Source of the DNA: Oscillospiraceae bacterium
Lineage (GTDB): Bacteria; Bacillota; Clostridia; Oscillospirales; Oscillospiraceae
DNA length: 64,000 nt
Direction of reading: 5' to 3'
NCBI GenBank assembly: GCA_017938625.1
Contig: JAGBBD010000040.1
Location: 1 to 64,000, forward strand
The notes under the pieces were generated by a model. It was not told where the DNA came from. It was given only the letters and a program-made list of their open reading frames with translations, and did no database searches. Position numbers and translations under genes: made by a program. Below, one piece after another: positions 25,564-35,149 of the stretch (positions within the stretch are counted from its first letter, which is position 1; each line of letters opens with the position of its first letter).

Positions 25564-26499
25564 ATGGAACTTCGTTACGGTATTTTGAGCACCTCGTCCA
25601 TTGCGCCGCGGTTTATTGCGGCGGTCAGAGAAAGCAAAACGGGCACGGTGGCTGCCCTGTCCTCCCGCACATGGGAGAAGGCACACGCCAAAGCCAAGGA
25701 ATGGAACATCCCCACGGCTTACGGCTCTCACGAGGCGCTGCTTTCGGATGAAACGATCAACATCGTCTATATCTCCAATGTGAATGCCCGGCATTATCCG
25801 TGGGCGAAGGCGGCGCTGCTGGCAGGCAAGCACGTGATCTGCGAAAAGCCCTGCACCACCACGCAGGCGCATACCAAGGAACTGTACGAACTGGCAAGGG
25901 AAAAGGGTCTGTTTTTCATGGAGGCGCAGAAGATGCTGTTTTTGCCTGCTGTTCTGGCAGTCAAAGAGCATCTGGCAGATCTGGGAGACGTCACCATGGC
26001 GCAGTGCAGCCACAGCTTTCCCGGCAGCTACAACGGCTGGATGTTCGATGCCGAAGCCGGCGGTGGGCCGCTGCTGAGCAGCGGCATCTATGCCCTGCAG
26101 CTGATGGCATGGCTCTTTGGCGGCATCGGTGAGGTCAGCGGTACGGCAAGCAAGCTGCCGACCGGTGTGGAGTGGCAGTATATCCTCACAGGCTGCACCA
26201 AGACGGGCATTTTGTTTTCCGCCAAAAACTCCACCCGTGCCGTACTGGACAACACCTGCCGCATTTTCGGGGAGAGGGGCTATATAGAGCTTCCGGAATA
26301 CTGGAAGGCACGCAAAGCTGTTTTCCACATAGACGGAAAGACGGAAGTGCTGGAATTTCCCTGTGAACACGAGTTGGTCTATGAAGTCCGTCACATCGCC
26401 CAATGTTTGGAGCAGGGGCTCCTCACAAGCCCTGTCATAACGGAAGACCTGTCCCTGCAAGCCATCCGCGCCATTGAAAAGATCAAAGCCGAGTGGTGA
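25564..26499 (+). CDS. Gfo/Idh/MocA family oxidoreductase
   Basis: A 311-residue NAD(P)-dependent sugar or polyol dehydrogenase-type protein. The Rossmann half starts RYGILSTSSIAPRFIAAV, an unusual GILSTSSIA in place of GxGxxA, followed by VAALSSRTWEKA. The family motif CEKPCTTT is at about 97-104 with the conserved Lys. The C-terminal half carries the substrate face (GWMFDAEAGGGPLLSSGIYALQLMAWLFG), and GIYALQ replaces the more usual G-x-x-x-D-x-x-H segment. Ribosome site GGGAGG is close upstream. The location after the rha operon suggests a role in sugar side-chain metabolism; the substrate is unknown. Confidence 0.85.
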   Translation: MELRYGILSTSSIAPRFIAAVRESKTGTVAALSSRTWEKAHAKAKEWNIPTAYGSHEALLSDETINIVYISNVNARHYPWAKAALLAGKHVICEKPCTTTQAHTKELYELAREKGLFFMEAQKMLFLPAVLAVKEHLADLGDVTMAQCSHSFPGSYNGWMFDAEAGGGPLLSSGIYALQLMAWLFGGIGEVSGTASKLPTGVEWQYILTGCTKTGILFSAKNSTRAVLDNTCRIFGERGYIELPEYWKARKAVFHIDGKTEVLEFPCEHELVYEVRHIAQCLEQGLLTSPVITEDLSLQAIRAIEKIKAEW

Positions 26500-26640
26500 A
26501 AAATATCTCCGGCAATGCGTGGCTGTTACAGGCAGGTTTTAGATTGCCACGTCGGGTTTTACAAACCCTCCTTGCAATGCACTGCCTTTTCAACTCCGCC
26601 CACAGAGAGCCGACACGATCATGATCGATTGTCAATTACA
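26500..26640. repeat. Intergenic repeat remnants after the oxidoreductase gene
   Basis: Contains GGCAGGTTTTAGATTGCC followed by ACGTCGGGTTTTACAAACC, a half copy of the widespread ATTGCCACG..GCAATGAC repeat, then a decayed tail and GATTGTCAATTA. No gene is seen. Confidence 0.6.
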
Positions 26641-26674
26641 ACCAGAAAGACCGCCTATGCTAAGCGGCGCAAAC

Positions 26675-26786
26675 AAGAAAACATAGATTTTGCCCCACAG
26701 AGGTTATCTGTGGGGCAAAACTGTTATCAGCCATTTTGAGGCGGTTTAACCCTAAGCGCAACCGCCTAAAAAGGCTATGTTTTCTT
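26675..26786 (-). other. Structured 3' region of the giant SLH gene (nested inverted repeats)
   Basis: AAGAAAACATAG (26675-26686) and CTATGTTTTCTT (26775-26786) are perfect complements enclosing two hairpins: TTTTGCCCCACAGA with TCTGTGGGGCAAAA, and AGGCGGTT with AACCGCCT. In the minus-strand message this makes a three-way junction after the stop at 26849. It lacks a plain U-run, so it may be a 3' stabiliser or a composite terminator; a further small hairpin lies at about 26650-26670. Confidence 0.6.
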
Positions 26787-26848
26787 ATGAGGACGCAGCA
26801 TACAGGTGGTCTTGCTTGTTTTCTGTTTTCCTCATGGAAATGTTTGTT

Positions 26849-29800
26849 TTAGCGTTTGACGGTGATCTCGTACCAGTTTTCGATATGCTCCGTATCGTAC
26901 ACACCGTATCTGAAGGTGAGCTCTTCATAGTCGAAGAGCTCCATCTGCTCCAAAACTTCGTCATGATCGAAGGACGCATACCACTCGCCCTCACCATCAT
27001 AGTCCCAGTCGATCAGGCGATCGAAACCGGGTTCTTTGAAGTAAGCCTTAAATTCCGGCGCACCATAGTGCTCGTAGGCATCTTCGTTGGCTTCGATTCC
27101 CACCGTTGTGGAGCTGCCGTCCAGACCGACGGAGGACGGCCCGTACACGCTGAAGCTGTTGGAGTAGCTGAGGAAGCTGATGGTGCCTTCGGCGCAGAGC
27201 ACATCATCCTCCAGCCAGTCTTCGTACTCCCAGGGAGTGCCCTTCTGCACCAGGGTATCGCCCTCATAGGTGTCGATCCGCAGCCATTTCAGATACCAGC
27301 CTTCGTAGCTGCCTGCCTTATCCTTGCGGATCTCAAAGCTTGCGGCAGTGCCGCTGAGCTTGCTTGCCGGGATCTCAAAGACATCCTCGCTTCCGCCTTC
27401 GAAGCAGTTGGAGCAGCCGTTGAGACAGTTGTTCAGCGCAACAGGGCTGCCGCCGTTGAAGGAAATCTCAATGTTGCTGTCCGTTCCTGCCCAGTTCTTA
27501 TCCGCTGTTTTTACCACCAGCTTGTAGCTGAGGTTGCCGGGGTTGTTTTCCAGCGTAACGCGGCAGGACTTGGGTGCGGAGGCGGAATAGTTCTCGCCCT
27601 CGCCAAGACGCGCCCACAGATAGAAGGTGTTGGAGTCTTCGCCCTGATTGACATTGTACACAGGACCGGAAGTCCATGCGTCGCTGCCGGGAGCGTCGGC
27701 GGTGGTGGTGACGGCAAACTCATATGCACCGATGCCTTCACCCTGCCCACGGGTGTAGGAATAGGACAGTCCGTAGGTATTGGGCAGCAGGTTGGCGTAA
27801 TACTGGGTCACATTGTCTTCCGTAGGAGCCTCGTCCAGGGTAGTAGGTGCCTTGGTGATCTCAAACACGCCCTTGATGATGATGTTGACTTCCTTGAAGT
27901 CGTTATCGCCGGGACGGTAGATCTTCACATCATAGACACCGGCATGCACAGCTTCATCCTGCCATTCGGTCAGGTAGCCGTCACGTTTGTAGAAAACCCG
28001 GAAGCCGCTTCCTTCTGTATCCCCCGGCTCGTTGAGACCGATATCCTCAAAGGAACGGATCTCGGAGCCATCGTAGGTCACATACTCGTAGGTGGCATTG
28101 GGGTCAATGGAGGCAGTTGCCGTATGACTCTCACCGTCATAAACCACGGTGGTATCGGTGAAGGAGAACAGATCCTTGTGCGCCTTATAGTAGGCATTGA
28201 TATCCACACGTTCCTTCCACTGGGCATACAGGGTGTGGTCGGACTCAAATACGTTTGCCAGAGCCTCATAGTCACAATCAAGCACATCCGTGATCTTTCT
28301 GTGCTTTGTCCCGATGTCCTCACCCAGCTTGTTGTCGCTGTTGAGGGGAGCGCCCCACTGGTCATATTCCTCCACGCTGCTGTCCACCGACACTCTGTTC
28401 CGGGTGGTGCTCCAGCCAAGGAAACCGTAGGTCGCCGTGAAGGGCAGCACCGGCAGAGAGCCGTAGGCTTCGCCCTTGCCGTATTCCTTTGCCACAGTTG
28501 CACCGTGATCCACATCCTTGGACGGATCATGGAAGTAACCGTCAGAATACAGCTCGTCGTAGGTCACCACCAGATCCTCCGGTGTGACCAGCGCAGCAGG
28601 CTCGTCACCTGTCACATCCTTTTCCGAGTTGTTCACATCGAAGCTGACAAGATAGGTGTTGGGCTGCCACTTGGCGTACAGGGTCAGTCCCGGCTGGGGA
28701 ACGGTCTGGGTCACAGCCTTGTAGCCGCCGGCTTCTCCCACATCATAGCGGTAATCCGGGCTTGTTCCGGTGACTGCATCGGGATGCGCTTCTCCCGTCT
28801 GCGCATCGTCTGCCGCCGGAGGCTGATGCTCTGTAAACCAATCCACAAAAGTATATCCGCGGCGGTCTGCGTCGGGAATATTGACGATCAGGGAGCCTAC
28901 CAGCTTGTCGATGGGCTTGGGAACATCATAGAAGTAGTAGGGATCAAAGTCGGGGCTGCCGTTGAAGCGGATCCATGCACGCTCACCGCTCAGACCCACG
29001 CAGGTGACAACATAGTTGGTGCAGGCGTTGATCACGCCGATTTCGGGGTAGATCTCCTTGATACCAAGCTGTTCACCGGTGTTTTTCAGAACTTCCGTTT
29101 CCAGAATGTGATCCACTTCCGCGGTGCCGGGTCTTGTGCCCTTCCTCAAGGTGATGGTCACGTCCTCCACATTGGTGTGGGTCAGACCGTTGAAGGTAAA
29201 GACTGCGGTGACACTGTCATCCACATAGTTGGCGGTGGCAGTGATGCCCTTCTTCAGCGCCTTTGCCATCTCACCGGTAATGGGACGGCTCAGATCAATG
29301 GCCTGCTGCCCCATGCCGGCAAAGCTGCCGCCCTCATACTTGACGCGGGTGGGGATGGTGGTGGTTGTGGTAACATTGGCAAATCTGGTGTAGGTATCGC
29401 CAACCTCGGTATAGGTCTTCTCCAGAGAGGAGAAGTCGAAGGTCTCGCCGTAGTATGCGGAGAACTGCCGGCTTTCGGTGGAGCCGTCCTTGTTCTGGAC
29501 GCCATCGACTGTGATGGTATAGAGCTGACGCTCCACATCATAGTAGTACACCGTATCGGTGGAGACGGTCAGATCCGTGGTCTGAGAGACGCGATAGCCG
29601 GAGCCGCTGTCGCGGAACTTCAGATCGCTCCAGTCAGCCAGCTCCCGGATCTCCTCGTCATCGGGCAGATCGAAGGGCTGACCCTTCCGCACACGCTTGG
29701 TCCACAGCTCCTCGTAATGATCGTCTTCACCCACCAGAACGGAAACGGTGTGATATTCCTTCAGATCCGAGCGGGACAGATCTGTCCATGCCACGGGAAC

Positions 29801-32800
29801 GGTGGTGGTCATATCATAACGGCTGAAGGGCATCTTGCCATGCAGGTAGGTGATGGTGATGTCACATTCCAGATAATTGAAGGAAGAATCGGGAACCTTC
29901 ACCGAGATCTTGCCCGTATCCTCATCCAGAGTGAAGTAGGGGCTGGACATGGTCACGCTGAAGTCGCTGTAGTCCATCACCTGTGCACCGTAGGTGCCGG
30001 TTTTCAGATCTACATACGACAGCGCTCTCAGCGTCTGCGGGAGTTCCATGGTGATGCCGTTGCGGCTGTCACGGTCTTCGTCCCAGATGAAAACACGTTC
30101 CTGATCGCTTTGTGCCTGGTAGAACAGATTATAATAGTATCTGCTCTCGCCTGCTTCCAGCAGGGGGAACTCCTCGTCCACGAAGTCGTAGCTGTATTCA
30201 AACATGCCCAAGGCTTCTGCCTCAAAGCTGAAGATCAGATACAGACCAAATTCCAGATCCAGACCGCCGAGCATATCGGAAGTTTGCTTCCACTCCTCCG
30301 AGCCTGCCTGCCTTGTTCGTTCGTAGTTGTAAATGAACAGACCATAGAGCTTGACATAGGGGCCAAGCTCCGCCGCAATGCCCACGCTGGCAAGGGAGCC
30401 TGTACCGATACCGGCATAGATCTTGGCTTTGACACCTGCCTTCACACCCAGCTTACCCATGACATAGAACTGGAACTTGAAGGTCTCATCGATCAGATCC
30501 ATGGTATCGCTGCCGGCGGTAGGCGTAAAGAGGCCGATCTTAAACCAGAAGTTGTAGCGCTTGCCCACCTTGTATTCCAGACTGGAGCCGATGGCGATGC
30601 TCATATCCGTGCGCACCACGAAGTCTGCTTCCACACCCAGCACCAGACCGAAGTAGCACACCTCAAAGTTGAAGATCTGCTGTTCCAGCAGCTCCACCCA
30701 GTCGGTCTCCTGTCGGAGCATATCGCTGTACTTCTTCATCAGTTCGTCAAGGGACCGGTAGTACTCCTCGGACAAACCGGTTTCGTCTGCCACATTGATG
30801 AACTCTTCCAGGTCGGAAGAAATACCGGTGGTGCTCAAAATGGCATTGCTGTTGTCTCTGGTGGTCATTTCTGCCGCAAAGGAGAAGGCGGTATAGTTCT
30901 TCATGTCCACATGGGCGCCGATGTAGACGCCGATGGGAATGGGAATGCCCAGAATTTCCTTATAGACCAGCTCACCCTTGACGCCGGGCGCCACCATGGC
31001 TTCTTCGGTAAAGGAGGCGGTCAGACCGATCTCGATGACACCGTCATTGGTTTTTGCGGAAAGCTCCGCGTCCACACCGATGGTGATCTCCACGCCGTCA
31101 AACTCGCTGCCGGTGCCGATGTTCACATCCAGATCGATATCATCAATGGCGAAGCCGCCCTCGCCCAACAGATCGATCTGATTTGCCGGCACAGGTGCGC
31201 CGTTCTCATCCGTCAGCCGCTCGCGCAGATAGGGGTCATTGCGGAACTGCTCGGTACTTGCCACAAAATCGGACAGCACATAGACAGCTTCCTGCGCAAA
31301 GCCGCTGTCTTCGATCTGGGCGGACATCTGCGCTGCCATGAGATGCATGGTGTTCTCATCCAGCAGATCTGCTGCTGTCAGATCGATATTGGTATAAAGA
31401 TCCATGCTTTCGATGATATCCTGCCTTGTCACCTTCCGGAAAGTGATGGTATCACCGCTGAAGCCTTCCACACGTGCAAAATACAGCTCGCTGTCGAGAT
31501 GGCTGCCGTCTTCCGCCTTGCTGACATAGAGGGTGATAAAGTCTCCCTCGCTCAGACGGCTTCTTGCGTAGTCCAGCGTGCCGATGTCGACACCGATCAT
31601 GCTCTCATACATGGAGATATCCAGATCGGTCAGACTGACCGTGCCGGTTTCACCGCCGGGAAGGGCAGGCACGTTGATCGGGAAGTTGTCGGGAACTTCG
31701 TACACATCCTGCCGCGCCTCGTCATCGAGCATGGAGAAGGTGATCCTGCTGCCGTTGACCTCCACAGCCTGCACATACACGGCAGGATCCAGCACGGAAG
31801 CATCGCTTCCGCGCTCCAGAGGATGGGTGCCCTCGTAGATGCAAAGAACATCGCCTGCTTCCACTTGTTCGCTTCCGCTGTAAGGAAAGGTACCTGTTCC
31901 CACGGTGTCATCCGTGACGGGCAGCTTGTCCAGTACATCGGAGGTCAGAACGTCGTAAGTACCGCCTGCAACAGAATAGGAGATGGCGGCAGTGTCCTTG
32001 ATATAGACGATCTCATCGCCCATACGGATGTTCTTCACTTCTTCCCGGAAAATGGAGAAGGAGGCGGTGCGGATGGTTTCTTCCTTGCCGTCAAACATCC
32101 AGCCGTCCGCCAGCGTCAATTCATAGGAGCAGCCCTCGTTGAAGCCCTCGGGGGCATAGATGGTGTAAGCGCCGCCGCCCTTGGGGGAGGCTGCCAGCTC
32201 CACAGGATCGGAGCCGTCGTTGCTCTCCAGCGTTGCTGCCAGCTTTGCAGCCTCAGCGCTGCCGGCAGAGCCGTTGGTTCTGCGGATGACAAACGTCACA
32301 TCCGCAGGGACATCCATCCGGGTGAAAGTTCGGACAGTCAGATCCTCGACGCGATCCATTTCCCGGTACTTGGCATAGACCTTCGTATTTTCGAAGACAC
32401 AGTTTGACGCAAAGAAGGGCTCTGTAAAGTCTTCATCATAATAATAGCCCAGCAGAACAGCGCCTTCCTTGGAGGACTTTTCCACCGCGGGAAGCTTGTC
32501 CAGAGGCATGCCGAATATGGTGGTGAAGCGGTCGATCAGACGATCGCCGTCATAGAAAGACACCTGGCGCAAAAGGTTCTGGGACGCGCCGTAGGGCAGG
32601 CCTGTCTCGGGATCCAGACGGACGCGGTCGGAGGCTTCACCAAGCTCCTTGTACCAGGTGCCCACAGCTGCATCCAGACGGTCGCAGATGGTCGCCGCCT
32701 GTGCGCGGCTTGCATTGGCATAGGGATCAAAGCTGACACCGTCACCGACCAGAACACCTGTCTGCCACAGCTGCCTGACATCGTCTTTCGCCCAATCTGC

Positions 32801-33343
32801 CACCCGGTCAAAATCCACAGGCTCTTCGGCGGTCATCACATGATCCGGAATGTTGTAAGTTACATGGAGGGCGTCAAAATACCGCACCAAAAAGGATGCC
32901 AGCTGCTGGCGGTTGATAGACGCATTGGGGGAGAAGTAACCGCTGCCCACACCGGTGGTGATGCCGTATTTGGCTGCCCATGCCACGTAGGGGGCATAGT
33001 AGGCGTCGGCAGGCACATCGGCAAAGTCGGACTGCCCTGCATAACGGTCTGCGTCCACACCCGCCAGTCTGCCCAGCACCGTCACGAACATACCGCGTGT
33101 CATGGTACCGTTAGGATCAAATGCCGTGTCCGACACACCCTTGAACAGATCGTTGACATAGACATACATGACCGAGTCATGATACCAGTCCGACCTGTTC
33201 ACATCGGCAAAGGGATTTACGGGCTTATTTGCGTTTTTCATCAGCAAATACTCTCCCCACGGGATCTCCGCCAACGCTGTCATGGGGAGCATGGTCAACA
33301 GCATGGTAAGTATCAACAAAATACTGAGCAATCTTTTTTTCAT
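26849..33343 (-). CDS. Giant S-layer-homology surface protein with InlB-like and MBG-like repeats
   Basis: A 2164-residue secreted protein. The signal peptide is at 1-25 (cut near LPMTALA). Three SLH repeats lie at about 43-240 (WYHDSVMYVYVNDLFKGVSD; YYAPYVAWAAKYGITTGVG; WAKDDVRQLWQTGVLVGDG), anchoring it to wall polymer. A long beta-rich body follows with alternating hydrophobic strands (about 700-1150, for example VGIAAELGPYVKLYGLFIYNYE). InlB/Listeria-type repeats come next (YTFVDWFTE and LTLYAKWQPNTYLVSF; TLYAQWKER), then an MBG-like segment (TTVVYDGESHTATASI) and a C-terminal region with CLNGCSNCFEG. No catalytic motif is recognised. The start has GAAGGA and the promoter looks MerR-controlled. 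It is probably an adhesin or matrix protein. Confidence 0.85.
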   Translation of the reverse strand: MKKRLLSILLILTMLLTMLPMTALAEIPWGEYLLMKNANKPVNPFADVNRSDWYHDSVMYVYVNDLFKGVSDTAFDPNGTMTRGMFVTVLGRLAGVDADRYAGQSDFADVPADAYYAPYVAWAAKYGITTGVGSGYFSPNASINRQQLASFLVRYFDALHVTYNIPDHVMTAEEPVDFDRVADWAKDDVRQLWQTGVLVGDGVSFDPYANASRAQAATICDRLDAAVGTWYKELGEASDRVRLDPETGLPYGASQNLLRQVSFYDGDRLIDRFTTIFGMPLDKLPAVEKSSKEGAVLLGYYYDEDFTEPFFASNCVFENTKVYAKYREMDRVEDLTVRTFTRMDVPADVTFVIRRTNGSAGSAEAAKLAATLESNDGSDPVELAASPKGGGAYTIYAPEGFNEGCSYELTLADGWMFDGKEETIRTASFSIFREEVKNIRMGDEIVYIKDTAAISYSVAGGTYDVLTSDVLDKLPVTDDTVGTGTFPYSGSEQVEAGDVLCIYEGTHPLERGSDASVLDPAVYVQAVEVNGSRITFSMLDDEARQDVYEVPDNFPINVPALPGGETGTVSLTDLDISMYESMIGVDIGTLDYARSRLSEGDFITLYVSKAEDGSHLDSELYFARVEGFSGDTITFRKVTRQDIIESMDLYTNIDLTAADLLDENTMHLMAAQMSAQIEDSGFAQEAVYVLSDFVASTEQFRNDPYLRERLTDENGAPVPANQIDLLGEGGFAIDDIDLDVNIGTGSEFDGVEITIGVDAELSAKTNDGVIEIGLTASFTEEAMVAPGVKGELVYKEILGIPIPIGVYIGAHVDMKNYTAFSFAAEMTTRDNSNAILSTTGISSDLEEFINVADETGLSEEYYRSLDELMKKYSDMLRQETDWVELLEQQIFNFEVCYFGLVLGVEADFVVRTDMSIAIGSSLEYKVGKRYNFWFKIGLFTPTAGSDTMDLIDETFKFQFYVMGKLGVKAGVKAKIYAGIGTGSLASVGIAAELGPYVKLYGLFIYNYERTRQAGSEEWKQTSDMLGGLDLEFGLYLIFSFEAEALGMFEYSYDFVDEEFPLLEAGESRYYYNLFYQAQSDQERVFIWDEDRDSRNGITMELPQTLRALSYVDLKTGTYGAQVMDYSDFSVTMSSPYFTLDEDTGKISVKVPDSSFNYLECDITITYLHGKMPFSRYDMTTTVPVAWTDLSRSDLKEYHTVSVLVGEDDHYEELWTKRVRKGQPFDLPDDEEIRELADWSDLKFRDSGSGYRVSQTTDLTVSTDTVYYYDVERQLYTITVDGVQNKDGSTESRQFSAYYGETFDFSSLEKTYTEVGDTYTRFANVTTTTTIPTRVKYEGGSFAGMGQQAIDLSRPITGEMAKALKKGITATANYVDDSVTAVFTFNGLTHTNVEDVTITLRKGTRPGTAEVDHILETEVLKNTGEQLGIKEIYPEIGVINACTNYVVTCVGLSGERAWIRFNGSPDFDPYYFYDVPKPIDKLVGSLIVNIPDADRRGYTFVDWFTEHQPPAADDAQTGEAHPDAVTGTSPDYRYDVGEAGGYKAVTQTVPQPGLTLYAKWQPNTYLVSFDVNNSEKDVTGDEPAALVTPEDLVVTYDELYSDGYFHDPSKDVDHGATVAKEYGKGEAYGSLPVLPFTATYGFLGWSTTRNRVSVDSSVEEYDQWGAPLNSDNKLGEDIGTKHRKITDVLDCDYEALANVFESDHTLYAQWKERVDINAYYKAHKDLFSFTDTTVVYDGESHTATASIDPNATYEYVTYDGSEIRSFEDIGLNEPGDTEGSGFRVFYKRDGYLTEWQDEAVHAGVYDVKIYRPGDNDFKEVNIIIKGVFEITKAPTTLDEAPTEDNVTQYYANLLPNTYGLSYSYTRGQGEGIGAYEFAVTTTADAPGSDAWTSGPVYNVNQGEDSNTFYLWARLGEGENYSASAPKSCRVTLENNPGNLSYKLVVKTADKNWAGTDSNIEISFNGGSPVALNNCLNGCSNCFEGGSEDVFEIPASKLSGTAASFEIRKDKAGSYEGWYLKWLRIDTYEGDTLVQKGTPWEYEDWLEDDVLCAEGTISFLSYSNSFSVYGPSSVGLDGSSTTVGIEANEDAYEHYGAPEFKAYFKEPGFDRLIDWDYDGEGEWYASFDHDEVLEQMELFDYEELTFRYGVYDTEHIENWYEITVKR

Positions 33344-33402
33344 AGGAACGTCCTTCTTTTCTCTATACACTTGCAGGCAAGCTGATATTCTGATACACTA
33401 TG

Positions 33403-33433
33403 ATTATAAGTCGTCCCCATGGGGACGAGTCAA
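33403..33433 (-). promoter_or_regulatory. MerR-type promoter and operator for the giant SLH gene
   Basis: Minus-strand boxes TTGACT (33428-33433) and TATAAT (33403-33408) are 19 bp apart, the over-long spacer that MerR regulators correct by DNA untwisting. The spacer is almost filled by the perfect 18-bp palindrome TCGTCCCCATGGGGACGA (33411-33428). The divergent gene at 33454 encodes a MerR-family protein. Confidence 0.85.
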
Positions 33434-33453
33434 GGACTTTGGGAGGAACTGTC

Positions 33454-34233
33454 ATGAAAAAACATGAAGGAGAACTGTTCCAGATCGGAGAAGTCACAAA
33501 AATATTGGGAATCACGCGCAAAGCCCTCCTTGTCTATGAGGATATGGGGCTTTTGACCCCTGCCGTCAAAGACGAGGAGAGCAAATATCGCTACTATTCT
33601 GCCGACAATATGACCCAGATTCGTGCCATCCGTTCTCTGCAGTCTTTGGGGCTGACCCTGAAGGAAGTGGCGGAGTATTATTACGACACGGAAAATATCG
33701 ATCTGCACCTGCAGCGGCTCATGGATCTGCGGACAGCGCTGGATAAGAATATCCAGATGCTGCAGGTGCGCGCAGCCAAGCCGGGTGACCTGACCATCCG
33801 CAAAACGGTGCTGCCGCAGCAGGTCTGCTTCTGCCGTCGATACCGGTGCGAAAGTGTTTTCGATGCTTCGAATAAGCTGCGCGAGACCTACATTGCCGCG
33901 GCGCGCACCGGGAAAATGTCCATGCTGGGCAGGATGTTCACCATGCGGATGTCCTCAGAGCCGGGCAGGTTGGATCTGATGTGCTGCATCCCCGTGGACA
34001 ACAGCTTTGCAGGTGAGGAGCGGATGGAGTTTGCCGAAACCCCGGCACTTTGCATCTACTACCGTGGGCCCTATGAGGGAACATCCACCGCCATCGGAGC
34101 GCTGCTGCAGCATATCAAAGAGCACAACATCGAGACCACAGGCCCCTTCCGCTCCGTCTATCTGGAGGGCCCGCCCAACCGCGGAGAAAACAGCGCAGAT
34201 TACATCACCCAGATCGCCGTACCGATCAAATGA
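33454..34233 (+). CDS. MerR-family regulator with GyrI-like effector domain
   Basis: A 259-residue regulator of the BmrR/TipA-like type. The winged helix-turn-helix is at about 5-75 (LFQIGEVTKILGITRKALLVYEDMGLLTP, then KYRYYSADNMTQIRAIRSLQSLGLTLKEV). A dimer helix with LMDLRTALDKNIQMLQVR follows, then a GyrI-like ligand domain to the end (VLPQQVCFCRRYRC, MCCIPVDNSFAGEERMEFAETPALCIYYRGPYEG, YITQIAVPIK). Such domains bind bulky, often cationic or hydrophobic compounds. It is divergent from the giant SLH gene, whose promoter carries a MerR-like palindrome. GGAGG lies 7 bp before the ATG at 33454. Confidence 0.9.
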   Translation: MKKHEGELFQIGEVTKILGITRKALLVYEDMGLLTPAVKDEESKYRYYSADNMTQIRAIRSLQSLGLTLKEVAEYYYDTENIDLHLQRLMDLRTALDKNIQMLQVRAAKPGDLTIRKTVLPQQVCFCRRYRCESVFDASNKLRETYIAAARTGKMSMLGRMFTMRMSSEPGRLDLMCCIPVDNSFAGEERMEFAETPALCIYYRGPYEGTSTAIGALLQHIKEHNIETTGPFRSVYLEGPPNRGENSADYITQIAVPIK

Positions 34234-34273
34234 AAGACCGCTGCAGGCAGGATAATAATTGTCAATTATAAGC

Positions 34274-34306
34274 AAAGAGACCGCCGACAGCATCGGCGGT
34301 CTCTTT
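34274..34306. terminator. Bidirectional terminator between merR-type gene and degV
   Basis: AAAGAGACCGCCGA (34274-34287) and TCGGCGGTCTCTTT (34293-34306) pair perfectly around 5 nt, with T-runs on both strands. It serves the convergent genes on either side. Confidence 0.88.
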
Positions 34307-34312
34307 GTGTGT

Positions 34313-35149
34313 TTATCCTCTTTCAAAGCCCACCAGCAAGCCGCCGGTCTCGGCATAGTAGCTGCAAAGCCCTTTGCAGCGGTGGATGCGGACATCTGCC
34401 TGCCCCATCTGCGACAGAATCATATCCTTCAGCTTCCGGGCTGCAGCTTCGTTCCTGCAATGGGCAATGCGCACCTTTCCCTTGGACAGTCCGCTGCTTT
34501 TCAGATAGGACAAGATGGCAGCCAGAGATCTTTCTTCGCCTCTGCATTTGTGCATGGGCTCCAGTGTGCCGCGGTCGCCGGCTTTGCCCACGATGCGGAT
34601 GCCCAGCACCCCTGCCAGCTTCGCCACCGTTGGGGACACTCTGCCGTTGGCGGCAAAGTTTTTTAAAGACTGCAGCATAAACACAAGCCCTGTTTCCTGC
34701 TTGTAGGCTTCGATGCTTTTGCAGATCTCCTCATATGCCATGCCCTGCTCAATGTACTGCTCCAGCTTCTCGATGATCAGCATCAGCTCCGGGCCGGCAG
34801 ACAGAGAATCGATCACGCAGACCCGTCTGCCTTCGTGCTCTGCTTCATACATCTGCTTTGCCACGCACGCAGAGTTGTAGCTGCCGGACAAGCCGCTGGT
34901 GATGGTCACGCAGTAGACTTCCTCCGCATCGCAGAAGGCATCGAGCCAGTCGGCAGGGGCAGGACAGGAGGTCTTGCTCCTGCCCTTGCAGGTATCAAAC
35001 CAGGCAACCATCTCCTCCACATCCAGAGCGGCATCATCGACAAATTCCCGCGCATCTGTGATCACCTTCATGGGCGCAGCGGCAAATGGGATCTTGTTCA
35101 GCGTCAGCACATTGGCAGAGGAGTCTGCCACGATCTTAATTTTTTTCAT
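34313..35149 (-). CDS. DegV family fatty-acid-binding protein
   Basis: A 278-residue cytosolic DegV protein (FakB-like), which holds a fatty acid for FakA-type kinases. It starts KIKIVADSSANVLTL (3-17) and carries the family TSGLSGSYNSACVAKQM (about 84-100), IDSLSAGPELMLIIEKLE, MLQSLKNFAANGRVS and GKAGDRGTLEPMHKCRG. The end (SQMGQADVRIHRCKGLCSYYAETGGLLVGFERG) is the usual YxGPGxxxVGF-like closure in altered form. The ATG at 35149 has AAAGGATC upstream and is preferred to one 10 codons earlier. It is monocistronic. Confidence 0.9.
   Translation of the reverse strand: MKKIKIVADSSANVLTLNKIPFAAAPMKVITDAREFVDDAALDVEEMVAWFDTCKGRSKTSCPAPADWLDAFCDAEEVYCVTITSGLSGSYNSACVAKQMYEAEHEGRRVCVIDSLSAGPELMLIIEKLEQYIEQGMAYEEICKSIEAYKQETGLVFMLQSLKNFAANGRVSPTVAKLAGVLGIRIVGKAGDRGTLEPMHKCRGEERSLAAILSYLKSSGLSKGKVRIAHCRNEAAARKLKDMILSQMGQADVRIHRCKGLCSYYAETGGLLVGFERG

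Noticed and set aside
26777..32407. A very long open frame on the plus strand opposite the giant SLH gene
   Set aside because: It has no ribosome site, no recognisable domains and a His/Val/Gly-rich composition typical of the complement of a biased gene. The minus-strand gene has signal peptide, SLH repeats, promoter and ribosome site.
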